Shown: positions 24,290 through 31,956 of the stretch, piece by piece | Numbering within the stretch: position 1 is the stretch's first letter | Layout of the letters: each line of letters begins with the position of its first letter | NCBI GenBank assembly: GCA_028277985.1 | Contig: JANQFG010000031.1 | Span: forward strand, 26,721 to 90,720 | Length of the DNA stretch: 64,000 bases | Direction of reading: 5' to 3' | Source of the DNA: a bacterium | GTDB lineage: Bacteria > Desulfobacterota > DSWW01 | The notes under the pieces: generated by a model | Told to the model about the DNA's origin: nothing | Database searches by the model: none | Seen by the model: only the letters and a program-made list of their open reading frames with translations | Translations under genes and position numbers: made by a program

Positions 24290-25597
24290 TCACTTGCAGT
24301 ACTTCTGAAAGCCGGCCAGGGTGAAGTCGTTCGGATTGACGGCCGCGAAGAACGTCCAGATGTTCTCGGGACACAGGATCTTGGTCACCGTCGAGTGATC
24401 GTAGCGTTCGTCCACCACATTCTGACACGGGCCGGCGACGAAGTGGACCGTCTTGTCCGCGTTCTCCAGGAATGCCGCCGCTGTGAACAGCGTCTTCCAG
24501 TAGAGGCCGGCACGGTCATGGATCACCTTGAAGGTGGCGCTGAAGGTCGGGGCGCTGATCCATATGTAGTGCGTTCCGTAATTGTAGTACTTGTCTTTCG
24601 GCGTCATCTCGAGTTTGTACATGGTGTTCTTCGCCCACACTAGATTCGTGGGATGCCAGGGGGCCCCCTGCCATCCGTCCACCTCGTAACCGTAGGTCAC
24701 GCGCTTCACATCTTTTGTGGACTGCCACTCTCCACGCCGGGTCTTCACGAGAGCTGAGGGGCGTACCTCCAGAAAGGGCCGGAGCATTTCCTTCTTTTCT
24801 ATGAACTTCCAGTGAAAGGCCGCCACCTTTCCGTCGTAGCCGCTCGAGTCATCCACGCACTGATCCGTACCCACGAATCCGTCCGACCGGTTCGCCGCGC
24901 TCATGCGCCTCACCCTTCGGATCGCCGGGAGATAGCCGAAGGTATTGTCCAGCTTGTTCGGGTCCATGAAACGATGGGTCATCACCGACGTGCCGGCCAC
25001 GTCGTACGGTTTCTTCACACCAATGATGAAGCACTTCTCCAGTCCATCCGGGTTGGGGATCTTCGCGGCCCCGGGCCATCCTGTTCGTGCCGACTGGAGA
25101 AGCTCGATCTCTGCCTCACGCTCGTATCCGGAAGAGCGACCGACCCATATGAGCTGGGATCGAAACCGGAAATTTCCCTGCTGGTAATTCGTGAAATTCT
25201 TGTTGTGCATGATCTTTTCGGCCGCCTTCGGATCGTTCGTGTCGATCTCCGGAAAGGGGAAGCCGGAGATGAACTTGGCGGTCTTGCCGGTGGCCGTCTC
25301 GATGATGCCGCTGTTCTCGTCAACGTCATAGTTGCCGATATTCGCCTTGTTCCCTTCCAGGGTGAAGGACGGATACATCAGCCTGGGATTCACCTCGAGC
25401 TCACCTATCTCGAGGGTCAGTTCTCCCTTCCGGACCCACTGGAGAACGGGGTCCGGGAGCAGACCCTGTGCCTTTTCCCAGTTCGAGCTATCGATCACGT
25501 CCCCGGGGGACACATCGGCTCGGGCGGGCGGGCTCCAAATCGGGATCAGGATGAACGCGGACAGGAGGATGGTCAGGAAACGGGCAGAGCGTCTCAT
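24290..25597 (-). CDS. DUF1329 family protein (copy 2)
   Basis: A 435-residue exported protein. The ATG at 25597 has AGGAGAGGG upstream and opens the signal peptide MRRSARFLTILLSAFILIPI...ARA. A longer in-frame start at 25687 would cross the operator region and is rejected. It shows the typical DUF1329 opening VSPGDVIDSSNWEKAQGLLPDPVL, FISGFPFPEIDTNDPKA, and the family hallmark LPAIRRVRRMSAANRSDGF with YEVDGWQGAPWHPTN later. It is a clear paralogue of the divergently transcribed copy at 26125. The two share a 0.5-kb control region with three operator-like sites. A LolA-like carrier role for hydrophobic substrates or lipids is inferred, not shown. Confidence 0.87.
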   Translation of the reverse strand: MRRSARFLTILLSAFILIPIWSPPARADVSPGDVIDSSNWEKAQGLLPDPVLQWVRKGELTLEIGELEVNPRLMYPSFTLEGNKANIGNYDVDENSGIIETATGKTAKFISGFPFPEIDTNDPKAAEKIMHNKNFTNYQQGNFRFRSQLIWVGRSSGYEREAEIELLQSARTGWPGAAKIPNPDGLEKCFIIGVKKPYDVAGTSVMTHRFMDPNKLDNTFGYLPAIRRVRRMSAANRSDGFVGTDQCVDDSSGYDGKVAAFHWKFIEKKEMLRPFLEVRPSALVKTRRGEWQSTKDVKRVTYGYEVDGWQGAPWHPTNLVWAKNTMYKLEMTPKDKYYNYGTHYIWISAPTFSATFKVIHDRAGLYWKTLFTAAAFLENADKTVHFVAGPCQNVVDERYDHSTVTKILCPENIWTFFAAVNPNDFTLAGFQKYCK

Positions 25598-25655
25598 CTC
25601 ATTCCCTCTCCTATTCGTGAGGTACGGGATGTACGGCCATCTGCGGGGAGTCTGT

Positions 25656-25675
25656 GGTGAGTGAGTTATACCCAC
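25656..25675 (+). promoter_or_regulatory. Operator-like element, DUF1329 region site 1
   Basis: GGTGAGT, seven bases, ACCCAC. About 60 bp upstream of the leftward DUF1329 start, in a position to control that gene. 16 of 21 bases agree with the 25744 site. Confidence 0.45.
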
Positions 25676-25743
25676 TAATCTCTGCACCTGTCAAGGATAT
25701 TTTCCGGTTCATCCAGGAGCTCTGATAGACGGCACATTCCCAT

Positions 25744-25764
25744 GGTGAGTTAATTTTACTCACC
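25744..25764 (+). promoter_or_regulatory. Operator-like element, DUF1329 region site 2 (best palindrome)
   Basis: The 7-bp arms GGTGAGT and ACTCACC are a perfect inverted repeat around the 7-bp AT-rich centre TAATTTT. This is the most symmetric of the five related sites, and a size and symmetry typical of TetR- or FadR-type dimers. Confidence 0.55.
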
Positions 25765-25842
25765 TCCTCGTTGTGTCGGGAAAGCGCCTTGCCCGAAAAG
25801 GCCCGGAAACAGGACGGAGCCGGCAGGAAATGGAGAAAAGCC

Positions 25843-25879
25843 TTGACAAGACCGCCTAAGTTAGTATTATTAACTCAGA
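25843..25879 (+). promoter_or_regulatory. Sigma70 promoter with overlapping operator-like site 3
   Basis: TTGACA (25843-25848), a 16-bp spacer and TATTAT (25865-25870). The inverted element CTGAGT-N7-ACTAAC (25860-25879, reverse strand) covers the -10, a repressor arrangement. It drives the rightward DUF1329 gene. Confidence 0.55.
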
Positions 25880-26124
25880 CCTCTTTTCTCTCTGAAGCCA
25901 TGATCCAGCTTGAAAAAACCGTTCCGAGTGGTGTCAATCTGCAGCGCAAAATGCCGTGTAAGTGATCCTCGCTTACAAAAAGAGCCACGGGTTTCCGATA
26001 TTCGGGTTTCAACCGGCGCGTTCTTCGACTAGAATGGAGCCGAAGCTGGGTGCCGAATGCACTCAAACCAGGATGCCTGTTCTGATTCGAAGGCAAATCT
26101 GCTGAACAGGGGGGAGGGCTAGAA

Positions 26125-27429
26125 ATGTCGAGAGTATCAGGGTGCCTGGGCGTTTTTCTGATCACCTTTGCGTGCTGGGCCTGGGCGGTGTCGCCTGCCT
26201 GTGCGGACGTTGTTCCGGGGGATGTCATTGATAAAACGAACTGGCAGAAGGCCGAGGGCCTGCTGCCCGAGCCCGTGCTCGATTGGGTGAAGAGGGGCGA
26301 ATTCATCCTCGACATTGGCGAGCTCGACGTGCCGGACCCGACCAAGATCCGCACCGACTACGTTCTCGAGGCCTTTGAGACGAACCGCGGCAAGTATGGC
26401 ATCGACGAGGACGGAGGCGTCATAGAGAAGGCGAGCGGAAAGCTCGCCACGTACCTGGTCGGTTTTCCGTTTACCGTACTCGACCCGGAAGATCCCGTGG
26501 TCGTGGAAAAGCTCATGTACAACCACCTGTACGGCCAGCACGTGAACGGGTTCTTCAAGTTCCGGTTCCAGCTCATCTGGGTCGCAGAAGCCGGCTTCGA
26601 ACGGGAGGTGGATTGTATGTGGCAAGGCGCGTCCCTGACCGGCTATCCTGAGGCAAAAAAGATACGAAACCCGGGGGGGGTCGAGAAGTACTCGATCATG
26701 GTGGTCCGAAAACCCTACGATCTCGCCGGCACGGCCATCATGACGCACCGCTTTCTTGACCCGAAAAAGGGGGACAACACTTTCGGGTACATCCCGGCGA
26801 TCCGCAGGGTGCGGCGAATGAGCGCTGCCAACCGTTCGGATGCCTTCATCGGCTCGGACGAATGTGTGGACGATGTCAACGGCTACGACGGGAAGATCCC
26901 GGCCTTCGATTGGAAGCTCCTGCGCGTGCAGGATGCCCTGGTAGCCTTTCTGCCCGGTGTCTATCCTTTCGTGCAGAATCGCTACGGTGAGTGGGTGACC
27001 ACCAAGGACATCCCAAAGGTGATCTACGGGTACGAGGACCCGAACTGGCAGGGCGCACCCTGGGCCCCTACGAACCTCGAATGGGTGAAGCGGCAGGTCC
27101 ACGTCATCGAGATGACCCCGAAGGACAAGTACTACAATTACGGGGTCCACTACATCTGGGCCAGCCCGGAGACGTATGCATGCCCGTTCAAGGTGGTGAA
27201 CGACCGGGCCGGTCAGTACTGGAAGTCCCTGTACATGGTCAACACGTTCGTTCAGAGCGCGGACAAGCGGATGGCCGTCATCGGCGTGCCGGGCCAGAAC
27301 GTGATCGACGAGCGGTACAAACACGCCACGGTCACCCAGATTCTCAACCCGGACAATCCCTGGACCATGAAGGCGCGCTTGAACCTGGACGACTTCTCCA
27401 TGGCAGGCTTCCAGAAGTTCTGCAAGTAG
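26125..27429 (+). CDS. DUF1329 family protein (copy 3)
   Basis: A 434-residue exported protein with signal peptide MSRVSGCLGVFLITFACWAWAVSPACA and the DUF1329 opening VVPGDVIDKTNWQKAEGLLPEPVLDW. It also has LVGFPFTVLDPEDPVV, IPAIRRVRRMSAANRSDAF (about residue 220) and YEDPNWQGAPWAPTNLEW. It aligns over its full length with copy 2 on the opposite strand, so the pair arose by duplication and inversion or by ancient divergence. A long leader from the promoter at 25843 is expected. It lies upstream of enoyl-CoA hydratase, separated by a REP-like palindrome. Substrate carriage at the outer membrane is inferred. Confidence 0.87.
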   Translation: MSRVSGCLGVFLITFACWAWAVSPACADVVPGDVIDKTNWQKAEGLLPEPVLDWVKRGEFILDIGELDVPDPTKIRTDYVLEAFETNRGKYGIDEDGGVIEKASGKLATYLVGFPFTVLDPEDPVVVEKLMYNHLYGQHVNGFFKFRFQLIWVAEAGFEREVDCMWQGASLTGYPEAKKIRNPGGVEKYSIMVVRKPYDLAGTAIMTHRFLDPKKGDNTFGYIPAIRRVRRMSAANRSDAFIGSDECVDDVNGYDGKIPAFDWKLLRVQDALVAFLPGVYPFVQNRYGEWVTTKDIPKVIYGYEDPNWQGAPWAPTNLEWVKRQVHVIEMTPKDKYYNYGVHYIWASPETYACPFKVVNDRAGQYWKSLYMVNTFVQSADKRMAVIGVPGQNVIDERYKHATVTQILNPDNPWTMKARLNLDDFSMAGFQKFCK

Positions 27430-27447
27430 TCCCGGCAAGACACACTT

Positions 27448-27525
27448 GGGGTCAGGTCTACACACTTGACAGAACCATCATCCACCAGAGCCAGACAGTT
27501 CTGTCAAGTGTGTAGACCTGACCCC
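27448..27525. repeat. REP/MITE-like palindrome with perfect 28-bp arms
   Basis: The left arm 27448-27475 starts GGGGTCAGGTCTACACACTT. The right arm 27498-27525 is its exact reverse complement, with a 22-nt loop. The GGGGTCAGGTCT end is characteristic of REP-type elements mobilised by Y1 (TnpA-REP) transposases in many proteobacteria. It lies between the DUF1329 and enoyl-CoA hydratase genes and could also act as a transcript-stabilising or terminating hairpin. Confidence 0.8.
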
Positions 27526-27612
27526 TTCCGGCGCCTGTCCCCGAACTCCACTTCACTGATTTCCCAGCTGTTCAGGGCACTACACGGCCGGCGGCAGAAG
27601 GAGACACATGGA

Positions 27613-28446
27613 ATGAGTGAGGCGAATGCGGAAACCTCCGGACTGGTAACCTATTCCCGGAAGGGGCACGTCGGGGCCATTACCCTGAACCGGCCTGACA
27701 AACGGAATGCCTTGAATCCCAAGGTCTGGGACGCGCTGGACGAGGCGGTCGCTCAGGCCGAGCAGGACACAGAGGCGCGGGTGGTTCTCCTCAGGGGAGA
27801 GGGCAAGTCCTTTTGCGCCGGCCTCGACCTGAGCCCGGACAACGAGTTGTTCTCCGTGGTGACCGACGCTCCGAACGTGCCGGACACGATGGCCTTCTAC
27901 CGCGAGGTCAGGAGGGTTCAAGGGATTCACGTCCGCCTTGAACGGCTCGCGAAGCCGACGATTGCGGTCATCCAGAGACACTGCCTGGGGTCGGGTCTGG
28001 AGCTGGCCCTCTGCTGCGACATCCGGCTCTGTTCGGAAGGGACGCAGTTCTCCCTGCCCGAGGCGAGGCTTGCCTTCATCACCGACATTGGTGGTTTGCA
28101 GAGACTGGCCAGGGTGGTGGGGCCGGGGCATGCCCGGGAGATCTCCTTCAGGGCGCACTCGTTCGACTCGGCGAAGGCGCAGGCGATCCACCTCGTGAAC
28201 GAAGTATACGCGGACGAGGAAACCCTGATGCAGAAGGCGCTCGAGATGGCGGAGGAGATCGGCGGCAACCCGCCGCTCGCCGTCCAGGGCGCCAAAGAGG
28301 TCTTCCTCTACGACCAGGAGGTGACCCTGGAAGAGTCCCTCGAGTACAACGCGGCGAGATCGGCCATGATCGTGCCCTCGGAGGACCTGAAGGAGGCGAT
28401 CTCCGCGTATATTGAAAAGAGAAAAGGAAATTTCAAAGGCGCATGA
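27613..28446 (+). CDS. Enoyl-CoA hydratase/isomerase family protein
   Basis: A 277-residue crotonase-fold enzyme. The start is set at the ATG at 27613, preceded by AAGGAG; further upstream the frame runs into the REP palindrome. Crotonase landmarks are ITLNRPDKRNALNP, the oxyanion-hole segments GKSFCAGLDLS (around 66) and CLGSGLELALCCDIRLCSE (around 122), and LPEARLAFITDIGG with acidic residues. The position of the second catalytic glutamate of canonical hydratases has an Asp in this last segment, so an isomerase activity such as dienoyl-CoA isomerase should be considered (ECH1-like enzymes have D...D). It is followed 13 bp later by the flavoprotein gene. Confidence 0.9.
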   Translation: MSEANAETSGLVTYSRKGHVGAITLNRPDKRNALNPKVWDALDEAVAQAEQDTEARVVLLRGEGKSFCAGLDLSPDNELFSVVTDAPNVPDTMAFYREVRRVQGIHVRLERLAKPTIAVIQRHCLGSGLELALCCDIRLCSEGTQFSLPEARLAFITDIGGLQRLARVVGPGHAREISFRAHSFDSAKAQAIHLVNEVYADEETLMQKALEMAEEIGGNPPLAVQGAKEVFLYDQEVTLEESLEYNAARSAMIVPSEDLKEAISAYIEKRKGNFKGA

Positions 28447-28459
28447 ACGGGAGGTCTTT

Positions 28460-29959
28460 ATGGCAGACTATGACGTAGTCGTCGTGGGCGCCGGGAACGC
28501 CGGCATGACAGCCTCGGCCGCCATGGCCCAGAAGGGGCTGAAGGTACTGCTTCTGGAGAAACACAACATACCCGGGGGGTGCGGCACGAGCTTCTGCCGC
28601 GGACGGTTCGAATTCGAGGTCGCCCTGCATCAGCTCAGCGGGATCGGGACGGCCGAGAACCCGGGGCCCCTGCAGATGATGCTGAGGGATCTCGGGGTCT
28701 TCGAGGACCTGGAGTTCGTGGAGATTCCTGAACTGTTCCGGGTCGTCATGCCCGGTACGATCGATGTGAGGCTCGAGACGAACAAGGAGCAGGTGATGGC
28801 CGAGTTGCAGGGCCACTTCCCGAAGGAGAAGGAGGGGATCGAGAAGTTCTTCGATCTCTGCTACGCCTTCTCCACCCAGATGCTCTCGGTCTTCTATTTC
28901 AACGACCCGGACGCGACCCGCGAGAAATACCCGATCCTGTACGAGTACGCCTTCAAGACCAGCCAGGAGGTGATCGACGCCCATTTCTCTGATCCTCTGC
29001 TCAAGGCCGTGATCAGCGTCTACTGGGGCTATCTGGGGCTGCCTCCCAACCGTTTGTCCTTCGCCTACCTGGCGATCCTCTACTTCAGCTTCATCGAATT
29101 CAAGGCCTTTCACGTCAAGGGTGGATCCCAGGCCATGTCGAACGCGATCGTGAACAAGTTCCTCTCCCATGGGGGCGAGGTACGATTCAATTGCGGCGCG
29201 CAGAAGATCCTGGTTGGCTCGGACGGCGTGAATGGGGTCGTGACCGAGCACGGCGAGGAGATCTCGACAAGGTACGTCGTGTCCAATGCATCGCCCGTGG
29301 CCACGTACCTGCAGCTTCTCGATCCCGAACACGTGCCGGATCAGGTGCACACCGAGATGAGAGGCCGTAGTCTGAGCATGTCCGGCTTCACTCTTTACAT
29401 GGGGCTCGACTGCGAGCCGGGGGACGTGGGGATCGAGGACTCCACGAGCTTCGTCATGTCCAATACGGAGACCGGGGACAAGGTGTACGATCAGATGCAG
29501 CAGCTCCGGGTGGAGGACGATCTCATGGTGCTGAGCTGCTACAACATCGCAGATCCGGACTTCTCGCCCAAGGGAACGAGCCAGGTCAGCCTGGTCACGC
29601 TCAAGTTCGGCGAGCCCTGGCTTCGTCTGCCGCCGACCGACTATTTCCGCGAGAAGTACCTCTCGGCCGACAACATGTTGCGTACCCTTGAAAAGGTGTA
29701 CCCCGACATACGCGATCGGATCGAGGAGCTCGAAGTAGGAACGCCCCTGACCCACATGCGCTACCTCGGGCATCCGGCCGGGTCGATCTACGGCTTCCAA
29801 CAGCAGATGAAGGATTCCCTTTTCTTCCAGCCGGGAGGTGAGTCGCCCATCAAGGGCCTGTACTTTGCCAGCGGCTGGGCAGGTGATCCGGGCTTCCAGC
29901 CCACCCTGGAGGCGGGCAAGGCAGCGGCCAAGTCCGTCCTGAAAGAACTCGGTGCTTAA
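28460..29959 (+). CDS. Phytoene-desaturase-like FAD-dependent oxidoreductase
   Basis: A 499-residue flavoprotein of the CrtI/CrtN-related amine-oxidase superfamily. The start at 28460 has GGGAGG upstream and leads straight into the FAD motif VVVVGAGNAGMTASAAMAQKGLKVLLLEKHNIPGG. A longer start at 28412 would overlap the preceding gene. C-terminal features are GSIYGFQQQ and LYFASGWAGDPGFQPTLEAGKAAA, the second dinucleotide-contact region. The family includes carotene desaturases, retinol saturases and uncharacterised catabolic enzymes. The tight operon with enoyl-CoA hydratase and a ferredoxin reductase argues for acyl-CoA or cyclic-compound redox chemistry over carotenoid synthesis, though terpenoid genes do occur elsewhere in the window. 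Confidence 0.85.
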   Translation: MADYDVVVVGAGNAGMTASAAMAQKGLKVLLLEKHNIPGGCGTSFCRGRFEFEVALHQLSGIGTAENPGPLQMMLRDLGVFEDLEFVEIPELFRVVMPGTIDVRLETNKEQVMAELQGHFPKEKEGIEKFFDLCYAFSTQMLSVFYFNDPDATREKYPILYEYAFKTSQEVIDAHFSDPLLKAVISVYWGYLGLPPNRLSFAYLAILYFSFIEFKAFHVKGGSQAMSNAIVNKFLSHGGEVRFNCGAQKILVGSDGVNGVVTEHGEEISTRYVVSNASPVATYLQLLDPEHVPDQVHTEMRGRSLSMSGFTLYMGLDCEPGDVGIEDSTSFVMSNTETGDKVYDQMQQLRVEDDLMVLSCYNIADPDFSPKGTSQVSLVTLKFGEPWLRLPPTDYFREKYLSADNMLRTLEKVYPDIRDRIEELEVGTPLTHMRYLGHPAGSIYGFQQQMKDSLFFQPGGESPIKGLYFASGWAGDPGFQPTLEAGKAAAKSVLKELGA

Positions 29960-29973
29960 GGAAGGGGGAGAAG

Positions 29974-31131
29974 ATGAGCAAGGCTGTTTTCACGGATTTT
30001 GACGGCTACCAGGAGGTTGCCGACGCGGTCGAGATGAGCAGGAAGCTCGGAACGAACTTTACGGCCAAGCGGGACCTGGCCGATCAGTACATCAAGCGTC
30101 TCCATCCGCCCAAGATGCGGCTTCGTGTCACGGACATCTTCGACGAGACCGTGAGCACGAAGACCTTCCGAATGGTCTCCGAGGATCCTCCCATGCCACC
30201 CTTCCAGGCCGGCCAGTACATCGCCCTGGCGGTCGAGGTGGACGGGGTGAGGACGAGCAGGCCCTATAGTATTGCCTCGCCTCCGAACCAGCTCGGCTTC
30301 TACGATATTACCGTGCGGCGGGTCGATGACGGTGTGGTGTCCAACTACCTGCTCGACCATGTAAGGAAGGGAGATGTTCTCGAAAGCACGGGGCCTGTGG
30401 GGGAGTTCTACCACAACCCGATCTTCCACAAGAACACGATGGTCTGCATTGCAGGAGGTTGCGGCATTACTCCCTTCATGAGCATGATCCGCGAGATCCT
30501 CGAATGCGACATCGACCGCACGGTTCACCTGTTCTACGGAAACAAGGATTTCGAGGACGTCATCTTCCATGAGACCTTCCAGTGGCTCTCGGAACGGTTC
30601 GAGAACTTCCACTACTATCCGGTGATCGAGGAGCCTCCGGAGGGTTACGACGGATGTCGCGGGTTCATCACCGGCAAGCTGGTGAAGGAGACCCTCGGAG
30701 ACCTGGATGACAAGACCTATTACCTTTGCGGGCCGCGGGCCATGTACGACTTCTGCCTGCCCGAGCTGGAAGGGTTGGGCATCCCGAGGAGCCGGCTGAG
30801 GAGAGAGGTGTACGGCGCACTGCCGGACATCACCAAGGATGTGAGCTGGCCGGCCGAGGTCAAGGGCGATGCAAGCTTCACCGTACAGGTACAAGGTAAG
30901 GGAAGCTTCGCGGTAAAGGCGTCCGATTCACTGCTCACCGCGCTGGAGAAGAACGGTTTCATCCTTCCGGTCCAGTGCAGGTCCGGTGAATGCAGCATGT
31001 GCCGGGTGAAGCTCCTTGGGGGAAAGGTTTTCCAGCCCCCAGGGGTGCTTCTGCGAAAATCGGACCGAAAGCTCGGGTACATCCATTCCTGTGCCGCCTA
31101 CCCCCTGGAGAACCTGGAGATATCCCTCTAG
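29974..31131 (+). CDS. FAD/NAD(P)-binding oxidoreductase with C-terminal [2Fe-2S] ferredoxin domain
   Basis: A 385-residue electron-transfer protein. Residues about 45-140 are the FAD domain with RPYSIASPPN. Residues 150-265 are the NAD(P) domain with AGGCGITPFMSMIREI and the CGPRAMYD motif. The C-terminus is a plant-type ferredoxin with C335, C340, C343 and C373. The order FNR then ferredoxin matches the reductase components of ring-hydroxylating or oxygenase systems and PaaE/Hcr-type reductases. No oxygenase is nearby; the adjacent phytoene-desaturase-like protein is the obvious redox partner. A GGGGGAG box precedes the ATG. It is the last gene before a terminator-like hairpin. Confidence 0.92.
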   Translation: MSKAVFTDFDGYQEVADAVEMSRKLGTNFTAKRDLADQYIKRLHPPKMRLRVTDIFDETVSTKTFRMVSEDPPMPPFQAGQYIALAVEVDGVRTSRPYSIASPPNQLGFYDITVRRVDDGVVSNYLLDHVRKGDVLESTGPVGEFYHNPIFHKNTMVCIAGGCGITPFMSMIREILECDIDRTVHLFYGNKDFEDVIFHETFQWLSERFENFHYYPVIEEPPEGYDGCRGFITGKLVKETLGDLDDKTYYLCGPRAMYDFCLPELEGLGIPRSRLRREVYGALPDITKDVSWPAEVKGDASFTVQVQGKGSFAVKASDSLLTALEKNGFILPVQCRSGECSMCRVKLLGGKVFQPPGVLLRKSDRKLGYIHSCAAYPLENLEISL

Positions 31132-31214
31132 CGGGAAGGACACTACGTAGGGCCAGAAGCGTTCCTGTCCGTCATTCCCGCGCCCGTCTGGTGATCGCGG
31201 GGACAGGTTCCCCC

Positions 31215-31255
31215 GGGAATCCAACGGCATCCGTGCTGTCGGATTCCCCTTTTCT
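31215..31255 (+). terminator. Probable rho-independent terminator
   Basis: A stem from GGGAATCC (31215-31222) to GGATTCCC (31241-31248), extended inward by further pairs, is followed by CTTTTCTTC. It lies about 85 bp after the reductase stop. The flanking GTCATTCCCGCG resembles a common dispersed repeat with GGGAATCC ends, so the hairpin may have been recruited from such an element. Confidence 0.55.
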
Positions 31256-31332
31256 TCAGGAGACGGCTATAATCGGCTGACGAATCTCTGTTGGACAAGT
31301 CATTTTACTTCTTGGGCAAAGTGGAGCGGATC

Positions 31333-31812
31333 ATGATCGAGGAAAAGTACAAGGTGTCTGCGGAATACGTGGAGACCGGGGTGGAAGGCATCGCGAGGAC
31401 CGGAATTAAGGTCCTGGCGATGAAGGACAGGTACGTGAAGATGCTGATGCCCCTCGAGGGGAATGTGAACCACGTGGGGATCATGTATGCGGGGTCGCTC
31501 TTCACTATCGGGGAGTGCATGGGAGGCGCCATCTACGGTGTTGCCTTTGACGTCCGGCGCTTCTTCCCGATCGTCAAAGAGGTGACGATCAAGTTCCGGC
31601 GCCCGGTGACCACGGATGTGACCCTGGAGCTGGACATGAGTGAGGAAGAGGCGGATAAGATTCAGCAGGAGGCCGAGGACGCGGGAAAGGCGGATTTCGC
31701 TCTGGATCTGGAGCTCAAGGACACGAACGGCGAAACGGTATGCCTGGTGAGCGGGATCTGGCAGATCCGCAAGATCCCGGATGGGATGGACAGCCCCTTC
31801 CCCAAGGGGTAA
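31333..31812 (+). CDS. Hotdog-fold thioesterase-like protein
   Basis: A 159-residue protein with the hotdog pattern NHVGIMYAGSLFTIGECMGGAIYGVAFD, a central helix wrapped by sheet, then PIVKEVTIKFRRPVTTDVTLELDMS. It resembles the PaaI/YiiD-C or DUF4442 group. The start is placed at the ATG at 31333 with GGAG upstream; a TTG at 31291 would add 14 residues. It would hydrolyse an acyl-CoA, consistent with the surrounding acyl-CoA genes, but the catalytic acid of PaaI enzymes cannot be pinpointed confidently. Thioesterase is the best guess, not proven. Confidence 0.72.
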   Translation: MIEEKYKVSAEYVETGVEGIARTGIKVLAMKDRYVKMLMPLEGNVNHVGIMYAGSLFTIGECMGGAIYGVAFDVRRFFPIVKEVTIKFRRPVTTDVTLELDMSEEEADKIQQEAEDAGKADFALDLELKDTNGETVCLVSGIWQIRKIPDGMDSPFPKG

Positions 31813-31852
31813 CGGGGACGCCCAAGCGGTTCTGACACGCTACACCAAAGAT

Positions 31853-31922
31853 AGGGGACGTTGTTTATTTCGTTGACTTCCTTTATGAGCTCAGGAAGTT
31901 AACGAAATAAACAACGTCCCCT
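31853..31922. repeat. REP/MITE-like palindrome with 30-bp arms
   Basis: The left arm 31853-31882 starts AGGGGACGTTGTTTATTT. The right arm 31893-31922 is its reverse complement with a single mismatch, and the loop is 10 nt. It differs in sequence from the palindrome at 27448 but has the same architecture, with G-rich outer ends. It lies between the thioesterase and the flavin oxidoreductase genes. Confidence 0.8.
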
Positions 31923-31956
31923 CAATAGATCCGCAGAAACAGAAAGGAACAGCCGA

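Larger units (their letters stand above)
25598..26124. promoter_or_regulatory. Divergent control region between two DUF1329 genes
   Basis: 527 bp without a gene. It contains three GAGT-N7-ACYMAC operator-like sites (25656-25675, 25744-25763 and 25860-25879, the last inverted) and a sigma70 promoter (25843-25870) reading right. A leader of about 245 nt then precedes the ATG at 26125, in which a 21-codon reading frame (25901-25966) without a clear ribosome site is visible but not called. Confidence 0.6.

Noticed and set aside
26137..27465. Minus-strand 442-codon frame opposite DUF1329 copy 3
   Set aside because: Antisense shadow; the plus strand encodes a signal peptide and DUF1329 motifs.
31150..31250. 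Possible mobile element with GTCATTCCCGCG / GGGAATCC ends
   Set aside because: Degenerate and without second copy in the window; the hairpin plus T-rich tail is explained better as a terminator.
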